Below, piece by piece: positions 39,661 through 54,500 of a DNA stretch of 64,000 nt (position 1 is the first letter of the stretch; every line of letters begins with the position of its first letter). The notes below the pieces were generated by a model, which made no database searches, had not been told where the DNA came from, and saw nothing but the letters and a program-made list of their open reading frames with translations. Source of the stretch: Auanema rhodensis (taxonomy: Eukaryota; Nematoda; Chromadorea; Rhabditida; Rhabditidae). The translations under genes and the position numbers were made by a program. Location of the stretch: contig OZ059897.1 in NCBI GenBank assembly GCA_964057225.1, forward strand, positions 19,654,001 through 19,718,000, written 5' to 3'.

Positions 39661-41764
39661 GAATGCACTATACTACATTGAGAAACGCTTAATACAAAAA
39701 TTAGTTATGATCGTTTGAAAAATGATGCATTAGTGTATGTTGAGTTTCCATGTACACTCAACATTGCTTCCAAAAACATTTTGACAAAAATTTTTTCGAA
39801 AAATTTCAAAATAATTTAGCAAAAAGTAGATGTTTTTAGATTCCATTTTTCAAGGCAAAGACGATAGACAATGTTATTCAACGAAAAAATTAATTCTTCA
39901 GGGTGAAAATCGAGGATATAAGTGTGAACTTATATCAGTTGATATCTCGGTGCATTTTTAAGCTAGCGCAAATCTGATAACACAGATCGACGCAGCTTAA
40001 AAATCCGCATCGAATGCACTATACTACATTGAGAAACGCTTAATACAAAAATTAGTTATGATCGTTTGAAAAATGATGCATTAGTGTATGTTGAGTTTCC
40101 ATGTACACTCAACATTGCTTCCAAAAACATTTTGACAAAAATTTTTTTGAAAAAATTCAAAATAATTTAGCAAAAAGTAGATGTTTTTAGATTCCTTTTT
40201 TCAAAGCAAAGACGATGGACAATGTTATTCAACGAAAAAATTATTTCTTCAGGGTGAAAATCGAGGATATAAGTGTGAACTTATATCAGTTGATATCTCG
40301 GTGCATTTTTAAGCTAGCGCAAATCTGATAACACAGATCGACGCAGCTTAAAAATCCGCATCGAATGCACTATACTACATTGAAAAACGCTTGATACAAA
40401 ATTAGTTATGATCTTTTGAAAAATGATGCATTAGTGTATGTTGAGTTTCCATGTACACTCAACATTGCTTCCAAAAACATTTTGACAAAAATTTTTTCGA
40501 AAAATTTCAAAATAATTTAGCAAAAAGTAGATGTTTTTAGATTCCATTTTTCAAGGCAAAGACGATGGACAATGTTATTCAACGAAAAAATTAATTCTTC
40601 AGGGTGAAAATCGAGGATATAAGTGTGAACTTATATCAGTTGATATCTCGGTGCATTTTTAAGCTAGCGCAAATCTGATAACACAGATCGACGCAGCTTA
40701 AAAATCCGCATCGAATGCACTATACTACATTGAGAAACGCTTAATACAAAAATTAGTTATGATCGTTTGAAAAATGATGCATTAGTGTATGTTGAGTTTC
40801 CATGTACACTCAACATTGCTTCCAAAAACATTTTGACAAAAATTTTTTCGAAAAATTTCAAAATAATTTAGCAAAAAGTAGATGTTTTTAGATTCCATTT
40901 TTCAAGGCAAAGACGATAGACAATGTTATTCAACGAAAAAATTAATTCTTCAGGGTGAAAATCGAGGATATAAGTGTGAACTTATATCAGTTGATATCTC
41001 GGTGCATTTTTAAGCTAGCGCAAATCTGATAACACAGATCGACGCAGCTTAAAAATCCGCATCGAATGCACTATACTACATTGAGAAACGCTTAATACAA
41101 AAATTAGTTATGATCGTTTGAAAAATGATGCATTAGTGTATGTTGAGTTTCCATGTACACTCAACATTGCTTCCAAAAACATTTTGACAAAAATTTTTTT
41201 GAAAAAATTCAAAATAATTTAGCAAAAAGTAGATGTTTTTAGATTCCTTTTTTCAAAGCAAAGACGATGGACAATGTTATTCAACGAAAAAATTATTTCT
41301 TCAGGGTGAAAATCGAGGATATAAGTGTGAACTTATATCAGTTGATATCTCGGTGCATTTTTAAGCTAGCGCAAATCTGATAACACAGATCGACGCAGCT
41401 TAAAAATCCGCATCGAATGCACTATACTACATTGAAAAACGCTTGATACAAAATTAGTTATGATCTTTTGAAAAATGATGCATTAGTGTATGTTGAGTTT
41501 CCATGTACACTCAACATTGCTTCCAAAAACATTTTGACAAAAATTTTTTCGAAAAATTTCAAAATAATTTAGCAAAAAGTAGATGTTTTTAGATTCCATT
41601 TTTCAAGGCAAAGACGATGGACAATGTTATTCAACGAAAAAATTAATTCTTCAGGGTGAAAATCGAGGATATAAGTGTGAACTTATATCAGTTGATATCT
41701 CGGTGCATTTTTAAGCTAGCGCAAATCTGATAACACAGATCGACGCAGCTTAAAAATCCGCATC
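39661..41764 (+). repeat. 3-mer higher-order repeat (1052 bp), two copies
   Basis: The trio GATAG type, TTCGAA-loss type with TTCAAAGCAAAG, and 350-bp type occurs at 39661-40712 and again at 40713-41764, with no difference I can see. The last two members, followed by a GATAG monomer, appear once more at 61770-62821, about 20 kb away. Confidence 0.85.
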
Positions 41765-44700
41765 GAATGCACTATACTACATTGAGAAACGCTTAATACA
41801 AAAATTAGTTATGATCGTTTGAAAAATGATGCATTAGTGTATGTTGAGTTTCCATGTACACTCAACATTGCTTCCAAAAACATTTTGACAAAAATTTTTT
41901 CGAAAAATTTCAAAATAATTTAGCAAAAAGTAGATGTTTTTAGATTCCATTTTTCAAGGCAAAGACGATAGACAATGTTATTCAACGAAAAAATTAATTC
42001 TTCAGGGTGAAAATCGAGGATATAAGTGTGAACTTATATCAGTTGATATCTCGGTGCATTTTTAAGCTAGCGCAAATCTGATAACACAGATCGACGCAGC
42101 TTAAAAATCCGCATCGAATGCACTATACTACATTGAGAAACGCTTAATACAAAAATTAGTTATGATCGTTTGAAAAATGATGCATTAGTGTATGTTGAGT
42201 TTCCATGTACACTCAACATTGCTTCCAAAAACATTTTGACAAAAATTTTTTCGAAAAATTTCAAAATGATTTAGCAAAAAGTAGATGTTTTTAGATTCCA
42301 TTTTTCAAGGCAAAGACGATGGACAATGTTATTCAACGAAAAAATTAATTCTTCAGGGTGAAAATCGAGGATATAAGTGTGAACTTATATCAGTTGATAT
42401 CTCGGTGCATTTTTAAGCTAGCGCAAATCTGATAACACAGATCGACGCAGCTTAAAAATCCGCATCGAATGCACTATACTACATTGAGAAACGCTTAATA
42501 CAAAAATTAGTTATGATCGTTTGAAAAATGATGCATTAGTGTATGTTGAGTTTCCATGTACACTCAACATTGCTTCCAAAAACATTTTGACAAAAATTTT
42601 TTCGAAAAATTTCAAAATAATTTAGCAAAAAGTAGATGTTTTTAGATTCCATTTTTCAAGGCAAAGACGATGGACAATGTTATTCAACGAAAAAATTAAT
42701 TCTTCAGGGTGAAAATCGAGGATATAAGTGTGAACTTATATCAGTTGATATCTCGGTGCATTTTTAAGCTAGCGCAAATCTGATAACACAGATCGACGCA
42801 GCTTAAAAATCCGCATCGAATGCACTATACTACATTGAGAAACGCTTAATACAAAAATTAGTTATGATCGTTTGAAAAATGATGCATTAGTGTATGTTGA
42901 GTTTCCATGTACACTCAACATTGCTTCCAAAAACATTTTGACAAAAATTTTTTCGAAAAATTTCAAAATAATTTAGCAAAAAGTAGATGTTTTTAGATTC
43001 CTTTTTTCAAGGCAAAGACGATGGACAATGTTATTCAACGAAAAAATTAATTCTTCAGGGTGAAAATCGGGTATATATGTGTGAACTTATATCAGTTGAT
43101 ATCTCGGTGCATTTTTAAGCTAGCGCAAATCTGATAACACAGATCGACGCAGCTTAAAAATCCGCATCGAATGCACTATACTACATTGAGAAACGCTTAA
43201 TACAAAAATTAGTTATGATCGTTTGAAAAATGATGCATTAGTGTATGTTGAGTTTCCATGTACACTCAACATTGCTTCCAAAAACATTTTGACAAAAATT
43301 TTTTCGAAAAATTTCAAAATGATTTAGCAAAAAGTAGATGTTTTTAGATTCCATTTTTCAAGGCAAAGACGATGGACAATGTTATTCAACGAAAAAATTA
43401 ATTCTTCAGGGTGAAAATCGAGGATATAAGTGTGAACTTATATCAGTTGATATCTCGGTGCATTTTTAAGCTAGCGCAAATCTGATAACACAGATCGACG
43501 CAGCTTAAAAATCCGCATCGAATGCACTATACTACATTGAGAAACGCTTAATACAAAAATTAGTTATGATCGTTTGAAAAATGATGCATTAGTGTATGTT
43601 GAGTTTCCATGTACACTCAACATTGCTTCCAAAAACATTTTGACAAAAATTTTTTCGAAAAATTTCAAAATAATTTAGCAAAAAGTAGATGTTTTTAGAT
43701 TCCATTTTTCAAGGCAAAGACGATGGACAATGTTATTCAACGAAAAAATTAATTCTTCAGGGTGAAAATCGAGGATATAAGTGTGAACTTATATCAGTTG
43801 ATATCTCGGTGCATTTTTAAGCTAGCGCAAATCTGATAACACAGATCGACGCAGCTTAAAAATCCGCATCGAATGCACTATACTACATTGAGAAACGCTT
43901 AATACAAAAATTAGTTATGATCGTTTGAAAAATGATGCATTAGTGTATGTTGAGTTTCCATGTACACTCAACATTGCTTCCAAAAACATTTTGACAAAAA
44001 TTTTTTCGAAAAATTTCAAAATAATTTAGCAAAAAGTAGATGTTTTTAGATTCCATTTTTCAAGGCAAAGACGATAGACAATGTTATTCAACGAAAAAAT
44101 TAATTCTTCAGGGTGAAAATCGAGGATATAAGTGTGAACTTATATCAGTTGATATCTCGGTGCATTTTTAAGCTAGCGCAAATCTGATAACACAGATCGA
44201 CGCAGCTTAAAAATCCGCATCGAATGCACTATACTACATTGAGAAACGCTTAATACAAAAATTAGTTATGATCGTTTGAAAAATGATGCATTAGTGTATG
44301 TTGAGTTTCCATGTACACTCAACATTGCTTCCAAAAACATTTTGACAAAAATTTTTTCGAAAAATTTCAAAATGATTTAGCAAAAAGTAGATGTTTTTAG
44401 ATTCCATTTTTCAAGGCAAAGACGATGGACAATGTTATTCAACGAAAAAATTAATTCTTCAGGGTGAAAATCGAGGATATAAGTGTGAACTTATATCAGT
44501 TGATATCTCGGTGCATTTTTAAGCTAGCGCAAATCTGATAACACAGATCGACGCAGCTTAAAAATCCGCATCGAATGCACTATACTACATTGAGAAACGC
44601 TTAATACAAAAATTAGTTATGATCGTTTGAAAAATGATGCATTAGTGTATGTTGAGTTTCCATGTACACTCAACATTGCTTCCAAAAACATTTTGACAAA

Positions 44701-45976
44701 AATTTTTTCGAAAAATTTCAAAATAATTTAGCAAAAAGTAGATGTTTTTAGATTCCATTTTTCAAGGCAAAGACGATAGACAATGTTATTCAACGAAAAA
44801 ATTAATTCTTCAGGGTGAAAATCGAGGATATAAGTGTGAACTTATATCAGTTGATATCTCGGTGCATTTTTAAGCTAGCGCAAATCTGATAACACAGATC
44901 GACGCAGCTTAAAAATCCGCATCGAATGCACTATACTACATTGAGAAACGCTTAATACAAAAATTAGTTATGATCGTTTGAAAAATGATGCATTAGTGTA
45001 TGTTGAGTTTCCATGTACACTCAACATTGCTTCCAAAAACATTTTGACAAAAATTTTTTCGAAAAATTTCAAAATGATTTAGCAAAAAGTAGATGTTTTT
45101 AGATTCCATTTTTCAAGGCAAAGACGATGGACAATGTTATTCAACGAAAAAATTAATTCTTCAGGGTGAAAATCGAGGATATAAGTGTGAACTTATATCA
45201 GTTGATATCTCGGTGCATTTTTAAGCTAGCGCAAATCTGATAACACAGATCGACGCAGCTTAAAAATCCGCATCGAATGCACTATACTACATTGAGAAAC
45301 GCTTAATACAAAAATTAGTTATGATCGTTTGAAAAATGATGCATTAGTGTATGTTGAGTTTCCATGTACACTCAACATTGCTTCCAAAAACATTTTGACA
45401 AAAATTTTTTCGAAAAATTTCAAAATAATTTAGCAAAAAGTAGATGTTTTTAGATTCCATTTTTCAAGGCAAAGACGATAGACAATGTTATTCAACGAAA
45501 AAATTAATTCTTCAGGGTGAAAATCGAGGATATAAGTGTGAACTTATATCAGTTGATATCTCGGTGCATTTTTAAGCTAGCGCAAATCTGATAACACAGA
45601 TCGACGCAGCTTAAAAATCCGCATCGAATGCACTATACTACATTGAGAAACGCTTAATACAAAAATTAGTTATGATCGTTTGAAAAATGATGCATTAGTG
45701 TATGTTGAGTTTCCATGTACACTCAACATTGCTTCCAAAAACATTTTGACAAAAATTTTTTCGAAAAATTTCAAAATGATTTAGCAAAAAGTAGATGTTT
45801 TTAGATTCCATTTTTCAAGGCAAAGACGATGGACAATGTTATTCAACGAAAAAATTAATTCTTCAGGGTGAAAATCGAGGATATAAGTGTGAACTTATAT
45901 CAGTTGATATCTCGGTGCATTTTTAAGCTAGCGCAAATCTGATAACACAGATCGACGCAGCTTAAAAATCCGCATC
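41765..45976 (+). repeat. A153G-marked 2-mer and 3-mer block
   Basis: Monomers with AAAATGATTTA (A153G) start at 42116, 43169, 44222, 44924 and 45626. At the left they sit in a 3-mer pattern (42116-43168 and 43169-44221, differing in the third monomer). From 43871 to 45976 they alternate with GATAG monomers as three 702-bp dimers. The A153G change is confined to this block. The monomer at 42818 is an isolated GGGTAT type with CTTAAAAAT. Confidence 0.8.
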
Positions 45977-48900
45977 GAATGCACTATACTACATTGAGAA
46001 ACGCTTAATACAAAAATTAGTTATGATCGTTTGAAAAATGATGCATTAGTGTATGTTGAGTTTCCATGTACACTCAACATTGCTTCCAAAAACATTTTGA
46101 CAAAAATTTTTTTGAAAAAATTCAAAATAGTTTAGCAAAAAGTAGATGTTTTTAGATTCCTTTTTTCAAGGCAAAGACGATGGACAATGTTATTCAACGA
46201 AAAAATTAATTCTTCAGGGTGAAAATCGAGGATATAAGTGTGAACTTATATCAGTTGATATCTCGGTGCATTTTTAAGCTAGCGCAAATCTGATAACACA
46301 GATCGACGCAGCTTAAAAATCCGCATCGAATGCACTATACTACATTGAGAAACGCTTAATACAAAAATTAGTTATGATCGTTTGAAAAATGATGCATTAG
46401 TGTATGTTGAGTTTCCATGTACACTCAACATTGCTTCCAAAAACATTTTGACAAAAATTTTTTCGAAAAATTTCAAAATAATTTAGCAAAAAGTAGATGT
46501 TTTTAGATTTCTTTTTTCAAGGCAAAGACGATGGACAATGTTATTCAACGAAAAAATTATTTCTTCAGGGTGAAAATCGAGGATATAAGTGTGAACTTAT
46601 ATCAGTTGATATCTCGGTGCATTTTTAAGCTAGCGCAAATCTGATAACACAGATCGACGCAGCTTAAAAATCCGCATCGAATGCACTATACTACATTGAA
46701 AAACGCTTGATACAAAAATTAGTTATGATCTTTTGAAAAATGATGCATTAGTGTATGTTGAGTTTCCATGTACACTCAACATTGCTTCCAAAAACATTTT
46801 GACAAAAATTTTTTCGAAAAATTTCAAAATAATTTAGCAAAAAGTAGATGTTTTTAGATTCCATTTCTCAAGGCAAAGACGATAGACAATGTTATTCAAC
46901 GAAAAAATTAATTCTTCAGGGTGAAAATCGAGGATATAAGTGTGAACTTATATCAGTTGATATCTCGGTGCATTTTTAAGCTAGCGCAAATCTGATAACA
47001 CAGATCGACGCAGCTTAAAAATCCGCATCGAATGCACTATACTACATTGAGAAACGCTTAATACAAAAATAAGTTATGATCGTTTGAAAAATGATGCATT
47101 AGTGTATGTTGAGTTTCCATGTACACTCAACATTGCTTCCAAAAACATTTTGACAAAAATTTTTTCGAAAAATTTCAAAATAATTTAGCAAAAAGTAGAT
47201 GTTTTTATATTCCATTTTTCAAGGCAAAGACGATAGACAATGTTATTCAACGAAAAAATTAATTCTTCAGGGTGAAAATCGAGGATATAAGTGTGAACTT
47301 ATATCAGTTGATATCTCGGTGCATTTTTAAGCTAGCGCAAATCTGATAACACAGATCGACGCAGCTTAAAAATCCGCATCGAATGCACTATACTACATAG
47401 AAGAACGCTTAATACAAAAATTAGTTATGATCGTTTGAAAAATGATGCATTAGTGTATGTTGAGTTTCCATGTACACTCAACATTGCTTCCAAAAACATT
47501 TTGACAAAAATTTTTTCGAAAAATTTCAAAATAATTTAGCAAAAAGTAGATGTTTTTAGATTCCATTTTTCAAGGCAAAGACGATGGACAATGTTATTCA
47601 ACGAAAAAATTAATTCTTCAGGGTGAAAATCGAGGATATAAGTGTGAACTTATATCAGTTGATATCTCGGTGCATTTTTAAGCTAGCGCAAATCTGATAA
47701 CACAGATCGACGCAGCTTAAAAATCCGCATCGAATGCACTATACTACATTGAGAAACGCTTAATACAAAAATTAGTTATGATCGTTTGAAAAATGATGCA
47801 TTAGTGTATGTTGAGTTTCCATGTACACTCAACATTGCTTCCAAAAACATTTTGACAAAAATTTTTTTGAAAAAATTCAAAATAATTTAGCAAAAAGTAG
47901 ATGTTTTTAGATTCCTTTTTTCAAGGCAAAGACGATGGACAATGTTATTCAACGAAAAAATTATTTCTTCAGGGTGAAAATCGAGGATATAAGTGTGAAC
48001 TTATATCAGTTGATATCTCGGTGCATTTTTAAGCTAGCGCAAATCTGATAACACAGATCGACGCAGCTTAAAAATCCGCATCGAATGCACTATACTACAT
48101 TGAGAAACGCTTAATACAAAAATTAGTTATGATCGTTTGAAAAATGATGCATTAGTGTATGTTGAGTTTCCATGTACACTCAACATTGCTTCCAAAAACA
48201 TTTTGACAAAAATTTTTTTGAAAAAATTCAAAATAATTTAGCAAAAAGTAGATGTTTTTAGATTCCATTTTTCAAGGCAAAGACGATGGACAATGTTATT
48301 CAACGAAAAAATTAATTCTTCAGGGTGAAAATCGAGGATATAAGTGTGAACTTATATCAGTTGATATCTCGGTGCATTTTTAAGCTAGCGCAAATCTGAT
48401 AACACAGATCGACGCAGCTTAAAAATCCGCATCGAATGCACTATACTACATTGAGAAACGCTTAATACAAAAATTAGTTATGATCGTTTGAAAAATGATG
48501 CATTAGTGTATGTTGAGTTTCCATGTACACTCAACATTGCTTCCAAAAACATTTTGACAAAAATTTTTTTGAAAAAATTCAAAATAATTTAGCAAAAAGT
48601 AGATGTTTTTAGATTCCTTTTTTCAAGGCAAAGACGATGGACAATGTTATTCAACGAAAAAATTATTTCTTCAGGGTGAAAATCGAGGATATAAGTGTGA
48701 ACTTATATCAGTTGATATCTCGGTGCATTTTTAAGCTAGCGCAAATCTGATAACACAGATCGACGCAGCTTAAAAATCCGCATCGAATGCACTATACTAC
48801 ATTGAGAAACGCTTAATACAAAAATTAGTTATGATCGTTTGAAAAATGATGCATTAGTGTATGTTGAGTTTCCATGTACACTCAACATTGCTTCCAAAAA

Positions 48901-51590
48901 CATTTTGACAAAAATTTTTTTGAAAAAATTCAAAATAATTTAGCAAAAAGTAGATGTTTTTAGATTCCTTTTTTCAAGGCAAAGACGATGGACAATGTTA
49001 TTCAACGAAAAAATTATTTCTTCAGGGTGAAAATCGAGGATATAAGTGTGAACTTATATCAGTTGATATCTCGGTGCATTTTTAAGCTAGCGCAAATCTG
49101 ATAACACAGATCGACGCAGCTTAAAAATCCGCATCGAATGCACTATACTACATTGAAAAACGCTTGATACAAAATTAGTTATGATCTTTTGAAAAATGAT
49201 GCATTAGTGTATGTTGAGTTTCCATGTACACTCAACATTGCTTCCAAAAACATTTTGACAAAAATTTTTTCGAAAAATTTCAAAATAATTTAGCAAAAAG
49301 TAGATGTTTTTAGATTCCATTTCTCAAGGCAAAGACGATAGACAATGTTATTCAACGAAAAAATTAATTCTTCAGGGTGAAAATCGAGGATATAAGTGTG
49401 AACTTATATCAGTTGATATCTCGGTGCATTTTTAAGCTAGCGCAAATCTGATAACACAGATCGACGCAGCTTAAAAATCCGCATCGAATGCACTATACTA
49501 CATTGAGAAACGCTTGATACAAAAATTAGTTATGATCGTTTGAAAAATGATGCATTAGTGTATGTTGAGTTTCCATGTACACTCAACATTGCTTCCAGAA
49601 ACATTTTGACAAAAATTTTTTCGAAAAATTTCAAAATAATTTAGCAAAAAGTAGATGTTTTTAGATTCCATTTTTCAAGGCAAAGACGATGGACAATGTT
49701 ATTCAACGAAAAAATTAATTCTTCAGGGTGAAAATCGAGGATATAAGTGTGAACTTATATCAGTTGATATCTCGGTGCATTTTTAAGCTAGCGCAAATCT
49801 GATAACACAGATCGACGCAGCTTAAAAATCCGCATCGAATGCACTATACTACATTGAGAAACGCTTAATACAAAAATTAGTTATGATCGTTTGAAAAATG
49901 ATGCATTAGTGTATGTTGAGTTTCCATGTACACTCAACATTGCTTCCAAAAACATTTTGACAAAAATTTTTTTGAAAAAATTCAAAATAATTTAGCAAAA
50001 AGTAGATGTTTTTAGATTCCTTTTTTCAAGGCAAAGACGATGGACAATGTTATTCAACGAAAAAATTATTTCTTCAGGGTGAAAATCGAGGATATAAGTG
50101 TGAACTTATATCAGTTGATATCTCGGTGCATTTTTAAGCTAGCGCAAATCTGATAACACAGATCGACGCAGCTTAAAAATCCGCATCGAATGCACTATAC
50201 TACATTGAGAAACGCTTAATACAAAAATTAGTTATGATCGTTTGAAAAATGATGCATTAGTGTATGTTGAGTTTCCATGTACACTCAACATTGCTTCCAA
50301 AAACATTTTGACAAAAATTTTTTCGAAAAATTTCAAAATAATTTAGCAAAAAGTAGATGTTTTTAGATTCCATTTTTCAAGGCAAAGACGATGGACAATG
50401 TTATTCAACGAAAAAATTATTTCTTCAGGGTGAAAATCGAGGATATAAGTGTGAACTTATATCAGTTGATATCTCGGTGCATTTTTAAGCTAGCGCAAAT
50501 CTGATAACACAGATCGACGCAGCTTAAAAATCCGCATCGAATGCACTATACTACATTGAAAAACGCTTGATACAAAATTAGTTATGATCTTTTGAAAAAT
50601 GATGCATTAGTGTATGTTGAGTTTCCATGTACACTCAACATTGCTTCCAAAAACATTTTGACAAAAATTTTTTCGAAAAATTTCAAAATAATTTAGCAAA
50701 AAGTAGATGTTTTTAGATTCCATTTCTCAAGGCAAAGACGATGGACAATGTTATTCAACGAAAAAATTAATTCTTCAGGGTGAAAATCGAGGATATAAGT
50801 GTGAACTTATATCAGTTGATATCTCGGTGCATTTTTAAGCTAGCGCAAATCTGATAACACAGATCGACGCAGCTTAAAAATCCGCATCGAATGCACTATA
50901 CTACATTGAGAAACGCTTAATACAAAAATTAGTTATGATCGTTTGAAAAATGATGCATTAGTGTATGTTGAGTTTCCATGTACACTCAACATTGCTTCCA
51001 AAAACATTTTGACAAAAATTTTTTCGAAAAATTTCAAAATAATTTAGCAAAAAGTAGATGTTTTTAGATTCCATTTTTCAAGGCAAAGACGATAGACAAT
51101 GTTATTCAACGAAAAAATTAATTCTTCAGGGTGAAAATCGAGGATATAAGTGTGAACTTATATCAGTTGATATCTCGGTGCATTTTTAAGCTAGCGCAAA
51201 TCTGATAACACAGATCGACGCAGCTTAAAAATCCGCATCGAATGCACTATACTACATTGAGAAACGCTTAATACAAAAATTAGTTATGATCGTTTGAAAA
51301 ATGATGCATTAGTGTATGTTGAGTTTCCATGTACACTCAACATTGCTTCCAAAAACATTTTGACAAAAATTTTTTCGAAAAATTTCAAAATAATTTAGCA
51401 AAAAGTAGATGTTTTTAGATTCCATTTTTCAAGGCAAAGACGATGGACAATGTTATTCAACGAAAAAATTAATTCTTCAGGGTGAAAATCGAGGATATAA
51501 GTGTGAACTTATATCAGTTGATATCTCGGTGCATTTTTAAGCTAGCGCAAATCTGATAACACAGATCGACGCAGCTTAAAAATCCGCATC
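45977..51590 (+). repeat. Mixed monomers with two loose 4-mers
   Basis: TTCGAA-loss monomers lie at 45977, 47732, 48083, 48434, 48785 and 49837; 350-bp monomers at 49136 and 50539. Loose 4-mers can be drawn at 48434-49836 and 49837-51239 (1403 bp each), but several positions differ. Private changes: AAATAGTTTAG (45977), GATTTCTTTT (46328), AAAATAAGTTATG with TTTTATATTCC (47030), CATAGAAGAACG (47381), TTCCAGAAAC (49486). The pair at 46679-47380 is related to the pair at 58611-59312. Confidence 0.65.
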
Positions 51591-54500
51591 GAATGCACTA
51601 TACTACATTGAGAAACGCTTAATACAAAAATTAGTTATGATCGTTTGAAAAATGATGCATTAGTGTATGTTGAGTTTCCATGTACACTCAACATTGCTTC
51701 CAAAAACATTTTGACAAAAATTTTTTTGAAAAAATTCAAAATAATTTAGCAAAAAGTAGATGTTTTTAGATTCCTTTTTTCAAGGCAAAGACGATGGACA
51801 ATGTTATTCAACGAAAAAATTATTTCTTCAGGGTGAAAATCGAGGATATAAGTGTGAACTTATATCAGTTGATATCTCGGTGCATTTTTAAGCTAGCGCA
51901 AATCTGATAACACAGATCGACGCAGCTTAAAAATCCGCATCGAATGCACTATACTACATTGAGAAACGCTTAATACAAAAATTAGTTATGATCGTTTGAA
52001 AAATGATGCATTAGTGTATGTTGAGTTTCCATGTACACTCAACATTGCTTCCAAAAACATTTTGACAAAAATTTTTTCGAAAAATTTCAAAATAATTTAG
52101 CAAAAAGTAGATGTTTTTAGATTCCTTTTTTCAAGGCAAAGACGATGGACAATGTGATTCAACGAAAAAATTATTTCTTCAGGGTGAAAATCGAGGATAT
52201 AAGTGTGAACTTATATCAGTTGATATCTCGGTGCATTTTTAAGCTAGCGCAAATCTGATAACACAGATCGACGCAGCTTAAAAATCCGCATCGAATGCAC
52301 TATACTACATTGAGAAACGCTTAATACAAAAATTAGTTATGATCGTTTGAAAAATGATGCATTAGTGTATGTTGAGTTTCCATGTACACTCAACATTGCT
52401 TCCAAAAACATTTTGACAAAAATTTTTTCGAAAAATTTCAAAATAATTTAGCAAAAAGTAGATGTTTTTAGATTCCATTTTTCAAGGCAAAGACGATAGA
52501 CAATGTTATTCAACGAAAAAATTAATTCTTCAGGGTGAAAATCGAGGATATAAGTGTGAACTTATATCAGTTGATATCTCGGTGCATTTTTAAGCTAGCG
52601 CAAATCTGATAACACAGATCGACGCAGCTTAAAAATCCGCATCGAATGCACTATACTACATTGAGAAACGCTTAATACAAAAATTAGTTATGATCGTTTG
52701 AAAAATGATGCATTAGTGTATGTTGAGTTTCCATGTACACTCAACATTGCTTCCAAAAACATTTTGACAAAAATTTTTTCGAAAAATTTCAAAATAATTT
52801 AGCAAAAAGTAGATGTTTTTAGATTCCATTTCTCAAGGCAAAGACGATGGACAATGTTATTCAACGAAAAAATTAATTCTTCAGGGTGAAAATCGAGGAT
52901 ATAAGTGTGAACTTATATCAGTTGATATCTCGGTGCATTTTTAAGCTAGCGCAAATCTGATAACACAGATCGACGCAGCTTAAAAATCCGCATCGAATGC
53001 ACTATACTACATTGAGAAACGCTTAATACAAAAATTAGTTATGATCGTTTGAAAAATGATGCATTAGTGTATGTTGAGTTTCCATGTACACTCAACATTG
53101 CTTCCAAAAACATTTTGACAAAAATTTTTTCGAAAAATTTCAAAATAATTTAGCAAAAAGTAGATGTTTTTAGATTCCATTTTTCAAGGCAAAGACGATA
53201 GACAATGTTATTCAACGAAAAAATTAATTCTTCAGGGTGAAAATCGAGGATATAAGTGTGAACTTATATCAGTTGATATCTCGGTGCATTTTTAAGCTAG
53301 CGCAAATCTGATAACACAGATCGACGCAGCTTAAAAATCCGCATCGAATGCACTATACTACATTGAGAAACGCTTAATACAAAAATTAGTTATGATCGTT
53401 TGAAAAATGATGCATTAGTGTATGTTGAGTTTCCATGTACACTCAACATTGCTTCCAAAAACATTTTGACAAAAATTTTTTCGAAAAATTTCAAAATAAT
53501 TTAGCAAAAAGTAGATGTTTTTAGATTCCATTTTTCAAGGCAAAGACGATGGACAATGTTATTCAACGAAAAAATTAATTCTTCAGGGTGAAAATCGAGG
53601 ATATAAGTGTGAACTTATATCAGTTGATATCTCGGTGCATTTTTAAGCTAGCGCAAATCTGATAACACAGATCGACGCAGCTTAAAAATCCGCATCGAAT
53701 GCACTATACTACATTGAGAAACGCTTAATACAAAAATTAGTTATGATCGTTTGAAAAATGATGCATTAGTGTATGTTGAGTTTCCATGTACACTCAACAT
53801 TGCTTCCAAAAACATTTTGACAAAAATTTTTTTGAAAAAATTCAAAATAATTTAGCAAAAAGTAGATGTTTTTAGATTCCTTTTTTCAAGGCAAAGACGA
53901 TGGACAATGTTATTCAACGAAAAAATTATTTCTTCAGGGTGAAAATCGAGGATATAAGTGTGAACTTATATCAGTTGATATCTCGGTGCATTTTTAAGCT
54001 AGCGCAAATCTGATAACACAGATCGACGCAGCTTAAAAATCCGCATCGAATGCACTATACTACATTGAGAAACGCTTAATACAAAAATTAGTTATGATCG
54101 TTTGAAAAATGATGCATTAGTGTATGTTGAGTTTCCATGTACACTCAACATTGCTTCCAAAAACATTTTGACAAAAATTTTTTCGAAAAATTTCAAAATA
54201 ATTTAGCAAAAAGTAGATGTTTTTAGATTCCTTTTTTCAAGGCAAAGACGATGGACAATGTGATTCAACGAAAAAATTATTTCTTCAGGGTGAAAATCGA
54301 GGATATAAGTGTGAACTTATATCAGTTGATATCTCGGTGCATTTTTAAGCTAGCGCAAATCTGATAACACAGATCGACGCAGCTTAAAAATCCGCATCGA
54401 ATGCACTATACTACATTGAGAAACGCTTAATACAAAAATTAGTTATGATCGTTTGAAAAATGATGCATTAGTGTATGTTGAGTTTCCATGTACACTCAAC

